NCBI GenBank assembly: GCA_963971405.1
Contig: OZ020487.1
Span: forward strand, 12,621,344-12,685,343
DNA: 64,000 nucleotides
Direction: 5' to 3'
Source: Psococerastis gibbosa
Taxonomy: Eukaryota; Arthropoda; Insecta; Psocodea; Psocidae
The position numbers were made by a program, and so were the translations under genes. Under the pieces are notes generated by a model. The model did no database searches, was not told the origin of the DNA, and was given only the letters and a program-made list of their open reading frames with translations. Positions 58,309-64,000 of the stretch are shown here, piece after piece; positions within the stretch are counted from its first letter, which is position 1, and every line of letters starts with the position of its first letter.

Positions 58309-58496
58309 GGCGGCTATTCCACTCGTCAATTTTCCCGTCAAATGTGATTAAAAAGAGTCTGCTACCATATTATAACATATTTAAGGAGACTATTATGTAG
58401 ATACTTAACTTATCTATTATAAATTAAGTTATGATATGGTAGCAGACTCTTTTTAATCACATTTGACATGGAAAATTGACAAGTGGAATAACCGCC
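58309..58496. mobile_element. Foldback element (family A)
   Basis: 188 bp, ends GGCGGCTATTCCACTCGTC and near-complement, flanks ATA and TAA. The arms share AAGGAGACTATTATGTAGAT with the copies at 19784, 28477 and 44715. Confidence 0.85.
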
Positions 58497-58821
58497 TAAG
58501 TGATATACTATTCACGCAATACATTGCGATGCGGTTCCGAAACTGATGATACTAAAATAATGAAAAAAGCTGTTCTCAGGCCTAAATTAAATCTCACATG
58601 ATATTAAAACCCTTTTTTAGACCCCATAAATTACCCTTTCCCGCTGCTCGAAGCATATGGGGACGTCAGCAATGCAGGCAATATTTCTTTTATTATACAA
58701 CTAAACTAAAGAAGCAAATCACTGGGCAACTGTTCAAAAAATAGGAGCAGTTACCACAGGTTAGGGGATTATAGAGCAGCCGCGTAGCGTTGGGCAGTAG
58801 CAATCAGCTAATGGGCCTTCT

Positions 58822-59035
58822 AAATAAATAAATTGTGACTTTCTGTTGTACTACTAAGCCAACGTAGCTGAGTTAGGGCTATAAAGAGCTCTCTTACACT
58901 CAACTACGACGACTCGGGACCACCTGCTTTACATGCCCTCCGAAGCATGGCCAGAAAATGTAGCAGTTGTGGGACTCAACCAACAACCTTTCGAGTGAAA
59001 GTTAGAGTCCATACAAATACTCTACATGTCCTGAC
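58822..59035 (-). repeat. SINE family 1, near full length
   Basis: Head (GACTCTAACTTTCACTCG, GTTGGTTGAGTCCC), body (GGCCATGCTTCGGAGGGC) and TTTA tail are all present on the minus strand. Confidence 0.78.
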
Positions 59036-59319
59036 TTCACTCCTGACACTTCATTACAACATGGAGCAGAATAGGTGGTAAATTAAGTTAAGACATTTCG
59101 CAAATACGAGAACTCTTCTAGAAAGAGTTATCCCGCTCTTAATGAAATTCAAAACCGAGGCACTGTGTGGACCACTTATTATTAATCATTTAAAAAAAAA
59201 AACACAGTGGACGATCAATCAATTCTCTCAGCTTTAGGTCACTTCATAGCTAAACATAATAGTTTCCTTAGTAACTTTGTAAAACTTGCTGTCACTCATT
59301 GTTAAAATTAACTTTGTAT

Positions 59320-59426
59320 AGTTTTACGAATAAAATAAAATTAAAAATTCACAACCGGATTTGACGATGGCGTGAGCCGAAACCGGTTGTGAATTTTTAA
59401 TTTTATTTTATTCGTAAAACTATTCT
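59320..59426. repeat. Strong hairpin with a GCCGAAACCGG motif
   Basis: Arms GTTTTACGAATAAAATAAAA and TTAAAAATTCACAACCGG pair with the mirror ending TTCGTAAAAC. The loop holds GACGATGGCGTGAGCCGAAA. The upstream neighbour (59253-59320) is repeated at 31355-31440. Confidence 0.75.
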
Positions 59427-59929
59427 TCATAGCTAGAACCGTACACATTTTCATCTAGTCCTTGGTTTATTTTCATTCAATCAGAACTAGCACTGGTCTA
59501 CTATGCTGTTAAGAGTGGGATCGACGAATTCAAGGTCTGTCTCACCGAAATTTAGAAAAAACTAACCAAGCAAAGCCACCGCACAAAAGTTCTCGAGTGA
59601 GAAAATTCAAATACGACACAAGTAATTTTCTATTTTTTAATAAATTAACTATATGAAATTCAAGACGCTAATTATTTAAAATTTTAACTATTGAATCAAT
59701 TTGTTGAAAAAAAAACAACTTCAACAACAAATTCAATTTTAGTCAGCCTAGACAATAGTTTGCTCCCATGCGCCCAATGCTTACCTTAGGCGATTTTTTC
59801 GCGCCAATTTTCCTTATTCGGGCCTGTAAACAAGACAGTTTTAGAATGCAAAGAACTATTCAAAGTTGTTTTGTTTACAATTTTATACCCCAGAATAAGT
59901 TCTTTACCACATACGAGTAGTAGCTGATT

Positions 59930-60292
59930 TGAAAATATTTCGTAAACAAGGAATTATCGTGTATTTTTGACGAAAATAATTAACTTCTCGTTCCACACCC
60001 GGAAAAATATTAAAGCGGTCAGTTGAAAAATTCATAAAAAAATACAAGCTTTAGCAAGAAAGTCGCATTTCTCACCTGAAATATTATTACTTCAGAAAAA
60101 CCTGATAAAGTGCATTAAACAGATTTTATTAGTAGTGAGTCGGGGAAATAGACAGCTTTTATTTAGAGAAAGCTTGCAACTGTTATGAATTTTTTATCTG
60201 ACCACTTCCTTATCATTGCGGCTGTGGAACGAGAAATTAATTGATTTCGCCACACAAAAAAAAATGTTTTCCTTGTTTACAAAATATTATGA
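59930..60292. mobile_element. Inverted-repeat element
   Basis: GAAAATATTTCGTAAACAAG at the left mirrors CTTGTTTACAAAATATT at the right. The inner arms carry AATTAACTTCTCGTTCCACA and its mirror. A related fragment lies at 61525-61625. Confidence 0.65.
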
Positions 60293-60318
60293 AATCTGCC
60301 CCTTAAACGGCTTGATAG

Positions 60319-60402
60319 GCCTGCGTCATTAATCCAGTTGGTAGAGAACTGGACTACGAAGAGACTACAGTAGAGACTCGGGTTCTAATCCAGTTTCCGT
60401 CA
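60319..60402 (+). repeat. tRNA-like SINE head
   Basis: CAGTTGGTAGAGAACTGG resembles a D arm/A box and CGGGTTCTAATCC a B box, followed by a T run. The stems do not close into a normal cloverleaf, so it is more likely a SINE head than a tRNA gene. Confidence 0.4.
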
Positions 60403-61849
60403 TTTTTTTTTTTCAGTATTTCCTTTTCTCTAGTTCCCCTGCCTACAGATTGTAGAGGCATTCAACAATTTTTTTACACGACACAATACGATATTATAAC
60501 TATTTTACCCTCATGACACGGGAAAAACATCCCAAGTAGAGCAATAGTAAGAGAGAGGATTCTCCACTGGGTTGGGTTGTCCTGCCACGGCGTTTATTAC
60601 AACCTGCTCGTATTTTAGAAAACGCTACTATATATGTACAGACCTACAGGTACAATACCATATGGATATTTCGGAATAAATCCACCGGGCCTACACGTGG
60701 AATAGCGTCGCGTGCGCGACCCGCGACCTGCCTGCGACAGAATGTCTGTTAGTCCTCGGAAAAAGGGCTGGTGATTGCGTTGCATGCGACAAAGGGCAGT
60801 GGTAAAGTTACCCGAATGCAGTAGGGGCGTGGTGTTTTTCTCGGAATTCACTTTCCCCCCTAGCGATACGATCAAACAGTGATCATTAAATCATAGGCGA
60901 CTAATGCAATATGTGTGCAGCGCCTACACAGAAGAATCAAAGAGTATTGTCATAAAAACCGCGAGTATTTACATTAGGTTCCTGAGTAATTTAAATCAGG
61001 TATTTTTTATTAGAAAGGCTAGTGAGACCCATTTACTGCTTCACCAAAGCCATGTATCATGATTGCAAGACAAGATTGGGTTATGAGACATAGGGCACCA
61101 ACAAGTCATTGATATATTCTGTGAAAAACAATAAAACCTAAGAAGAAATTATAATTATTATTATTTCCTCCTATTCAAATCAGAAATAAAAATCTGTAAT
61201 ATAAATAGATAGAAAAACATTTAGGTTACCAACACGATTAGATTAATTTGAATAAAAGAGCCACAAAAATTCTTCTGAAAGGATGACATTTTTGAGACTG
61301 TTCCAGCTTTAATGTCGTTTCTGTACAAAGGTACTACTTATCTTATACCTTTTCGATCAAATGTGTTGTGTAAACTTTCATTGTGTATCATCTAATACAC
61401 GATGCAGGGCAATATCTTGCATAGGTCAGGAGAAGCATAAATCCAAAGAGTTCGGTGCGCTCGACCCCCCCCCCCTCCCCTGCCCCCTATGGGGGTACTG
61501 TTAGGGTTTACTTAAAGACATTTTACTTTTTCAGAAAGCTTGCATTTTTCTAATGATTCATCTGCCATTTTTTTTTTACATCTGTGGCTGTGGAAGGAGT
61601 AATTAAGGGATTTGTTTAATGCGCTTTATTTTTCCATTTTTAAGTAATACTAGTAATACAAGTTCAGGCGAGAAAATGGAAATTGACTGAGAAAACTTTT
61701 ATATACTTTGAAATTTTCATTTGGTAATGTTATCATCATGTACTCTAAGGGTGCGTTCGCAGTAGCCTACATAGCAGAAAGTGTTTGGCAGGCTAACGGT
61801 CGATTACCAAATGATGGTAACCAACGAGTGTCAGGAATGGCTGCTAATA

Positions 61850-62346
61850 GGGGTCTTCACAGTGTTCGTGTTATCGAGTTATACCTAGTTAAGTGTGTTA
61901 TATCAAGTTAAGTTAACACACCGATAACCAAGCTAACCAGCGTGCTATCCTAAACGCACTTTCAAGTTGGTTAACGTACTATTTAGCTTGCGATGCGATC
62001 GATAGCTCAGATTTGACCACCGCCATCTTTGTTTTTGTTGATTGATTTGAAACTCGCGTTTAAAATTTTGTAGTATTTAAATTGATTTGTATAATCTATT
62101 ATTACAAGCAATTACCGTAAATACTTAAAATTATAATAACCAAAATGAACAAAAAATACAAACAAATGTACCACTAGAATAGAGTTCTGCCACTTTCTTT
62201 ATAACCGTGCCACGAACGTCTGACTACTACCACGTTGTTTACCCTGTTAAATATAGCATGATAACTCACTCCCGAGGTACACTCACGATTGTGTGTTAAC
62301 TTGGATAGCACATCTAACTCGATAACACCAACACTGTGAAGACCCC
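61850..62346. mobile_element. Terminal-inverted-repeat element with GGGGTCTTCACAG ends
   Basis: 497 bp. GGGGTCTTCACAGTGTTCGT at 61850 mirrors CACTGTGAAGACCCC at 62332-62346. The paired arms continue through GTTATCGAGTTA and GTGTGTTA. Flanks are ATA and TAA, compatible with a TWA-like 3-bp target. Confidence 0.75.
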
Positions 62347-62487
62347 TAATATTGGTTCCCGTCCCAGTCGCTATTGGTCACCCACCCGGCAAGGTGGAGC
62401 GGAGTCTCTGGTTCGAATCCTGTATCCGTCCAATATTATATATTTTCCTTCCACGAGCGCCCTAGAAGCTTGTCACATCCTGTTGTT

Positions 62488-62995
62488 ACGGTCCTTGCCG
62501 CATCAGTTGAGCTATGGGGTCGTGCGCGTCGTTTACGCCGTTCATGAGGCTCATCTCCTCGGGGTCAGGCAGCTCATGTTTTGTTGTCATCACATGTACC
62601 GACGTCTCTATTTCATTATCTTTCTTAAGAACTTCCTGGCTGGTTGCGAGGGCTGTGCAGGCGCTTAGCCCTCCCCTGATTTGCCACCAGCTAACGCCTT
62701 GACTTTGAGGGTCTCTGCTTGCTTCAGGAACGCTGATTAAGCCGTCTTGTCTCACATTGGCTTCCCCATGGTACATCCAGCATGTCCGCCAGTTTTTGGT
62801 GTCCAACATCCTTCAAAATGACTATTGGATGCTTGCAAGTATTAACCTTGAAGAGATATCTGGAGTAGGAGCTATCTTGTGTGCCTGAAAGAACTTTCGT
62901 AAACAACGGCCAACTTCTTGTATCAGGTCGTAGAACCCGGTCACTAAGTTGGACTGGAAATTGTTTCCTAACAACGAGAACTGGTCATGAATATT
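62488..62995 (-). pseudogene. BTB/POZ-domain protein pseudogene
   Basis: Pieces of a BTB domain are readable on the minus strand in more than one frame: NNFQSNLVTGFYDLIQE, LFKVNTCKHPIVILKDVGHQ and KLADMLD, MYHGEANVRQDGLIS and FLKQAETLKVKALAGGKSG. They match the arthropod lola/BTB-zinc-finger type (HPIVILKDV..., DFMYHGEV.V.Q..L..FL..AE.L.IKGL). The frame shifts between DML and MYHGEAN and again before FLKQAE, and no introns separate the parts, so this is probably a dead processed copy. A tail reading KKDNEIETSVHVMTTKHELP follows. A family 1 SINE sits at its 5' side. Confidence 0.75.
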
Positions 62996-63000
62996 GTCCA

Positions 63001-63220
63001 TTAAATAAATAAATAATAAGGACTTTTTTTGTTCTATTACTAAGCCAACCTAGCGGAGTTAGGGCTATAAAGCCCTCTCTTCCACTCAACTAAGAAAGCC
63101 CGGGACCGCCTGCTTTACATGCCCTCCAAAGCATGGCCAGAAAATGTAGGAAGTGTAGGACTCGAACCAACAACCTTTCGGGTGAAAGTCAGAGTCCATA
63201 CCACTACTCTGCATGTCCAT
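63001..63220 (-). repeat. SINE family 1, best-preserved copy
   Basis: On the minus strand: tRNA head with box A AGAGTAGTGGTATGG and box B GGTTCGAGTCC, then body GGCCATGCTTTGGAGGGC, GGCGGTCCCGGGCTTTC, and tail (TTATTTAT)n. It abuts the 5' side of the BTB pseudogene. Confidence 0.82.
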
Positions 63221-63599
63221 TGTGGATATACACGCTGTAACAACAGCTCGGCGTCTGATGCCCCTAATTCAACGATAATAATTAATCAATTGTTCCATAA
63301 CTGGTATGTAACACTGCATAGGCTTGATCCAAGGGTGACCAGTCAAACAAACAAAAAATGGTGGACAAGGACACACTTGTTTCCTGTAGTTATTCCTGTC
63401 GTTAGAAATATGCGGAGGTTATGTCTGGGTGACTGATTGCCCAGCACAAGACGCATTTTAAAATAAGTTCCCTGTATCCCCATGCCGATGGATACAATTT
63501 TATGCACGGCAGGCAGCCTATAATAATTTCCAGAAATCTAAAGAATAACTTATTAGGGGGTTACAATATAAAAAAAATAACAATTTTAGAATAATATAA

Positions 63600-63930
63600 T
63601 TACAAAGTTACGAGACGAAGCAGTATAATCTGTGGTCGTTCTGAAAGCGTACTTCCAAACATTTCGTCAACATCTCCGATCGACATCTTCAGTGGAACTG
63701 CGTAGACTTCGAAGATTGTATCTCGGAGGCTCCGCAGCAAGTCAGCAACTGATTGGGCAATAGGATGTGGACTGATATTTATACCAAGCTGCGGGGTGGT
63801 GGGGGATGGAGGCGGAGTCTTCCTCGCACCAGATTGGCCCCCTACTACCTCAACGTGATTTCCGGATGCTGATGTCATTTTCTTTGCTGTAGTCTTGTTT
63901 AAGGCTGGATACCACATTCTGTTCACCTTT
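63600..63930 (-). repeat. GACGAAACGTTTGG repeat with TATAAATA and upstream open frame
   Basis: On the minus strand: CAGCTTGGTATAAATATCAG, then CTTCGAAGTCTACGCAGTTC, GAAGATGTCGATCGGAGATG and TTGACGAAATGTTTGGAAGT. A frame from 63926 (MNRMWYPALNKTTAKKM..) runs through, but the stretch is dominated by the dispersed repeat. Confidence 0.55.
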
Positions 63931-64000
63931 AGTCCTTACTTTTCAGAATATTTTCTTTGTAAAAAATAATAATAATAATAATAATTAATATAAAAAATCT

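Noticed and set aside
62362-62432. Possible tRNA gene ending GGTTCGAATCCTGTATCC
   Set aside because: Only the B-box half is convincing; no acceptor or D arm closes. Likely a SINE relic.

Overview
The window is nuclear DNA from an animal, almost certainly an arthropod (insect or crustacean; I cannot narrow it further). Four conserved, intron-containing protein-coding genes are split by AT-rich introns full of short inverted-repeat elements, SINEs and decayed LINEs. There are no bacterial-type operons. Exon boundaries below were read from GT/AG splice sites, codon phase and family conservation, not from transcripts.

Layout: (1) 1-5645, minus strand: the N-terminal part of a hormone-sensitive lipase (Hsl) homologue, running off the left edge before its catalytic serine. 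(2) 6326-7658, plus strand: mitochondrial ribosomal protein L41, complete, three exons, divergent from Hsl across about 0.68 kb that probably serves as a shared promoter. (3) 7.7-11.7 kb: intergenic, with RTE and other non-LTR fragments. (4) 11796-20566, plus strand: a complete four-exon NPC2/ML-domain secreted lipid-binding protein; its introns carry a PIF/Harbinger relic, several inverted-repeat elements and two LINE bodies. (5) 20.6-30.5 kb: AT-rich and gene-free apart from inverted-repeat elements. (6) 30548-54136, minus strand: eight exons of a DYRK1A/minibrain kinase, from the end of its N-terminal region through the whole kinase domain to the stop; its first exons lie upstream, probably beyond 64000. 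(7) 54.1-64 kb: upstream intron of that kinase gene, with a minisatellite, SINE copies, hairpin elements and a BTB-protein pseudogene.

The four genes do not form a pathway, although Hsl and NPC2 both handle lipids. The most unusual feature is a dense population of foldback elements (near-palindromes of about 80-380 bp). At least ten copies or fragments share terminal repeats of the type GGCGGC..GCCGCC or GGYGCCC..GGGCRCC, and most carry the internal core GACGTGGTAGCAGACAT. Two copies sit in recognisable host repeats (a LINE and a SINE) and show a 3-bp target duplication, TAA or TAT, which points to PIF/Harbinger-type mobilisation. One copy lies 28 bp downstream of a splice donor in the minibrain gene. 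Several are elements inside elements.

Other items worth attention: a recurrent GACGAAACGTTTGG motif that may mark Penelope-like element ends; a tRNA-like sequence inside a 23-bp extended stem; an internally deleted RTE LINE joining the first residues of its endonuclease to its last domain; a CCAAT / GC-box / CCAAT cluster overlapping the minibrain stop codon; and many poly(C)/poly(G) runs of 10-21 bases in otherwise AT-rich DNA.
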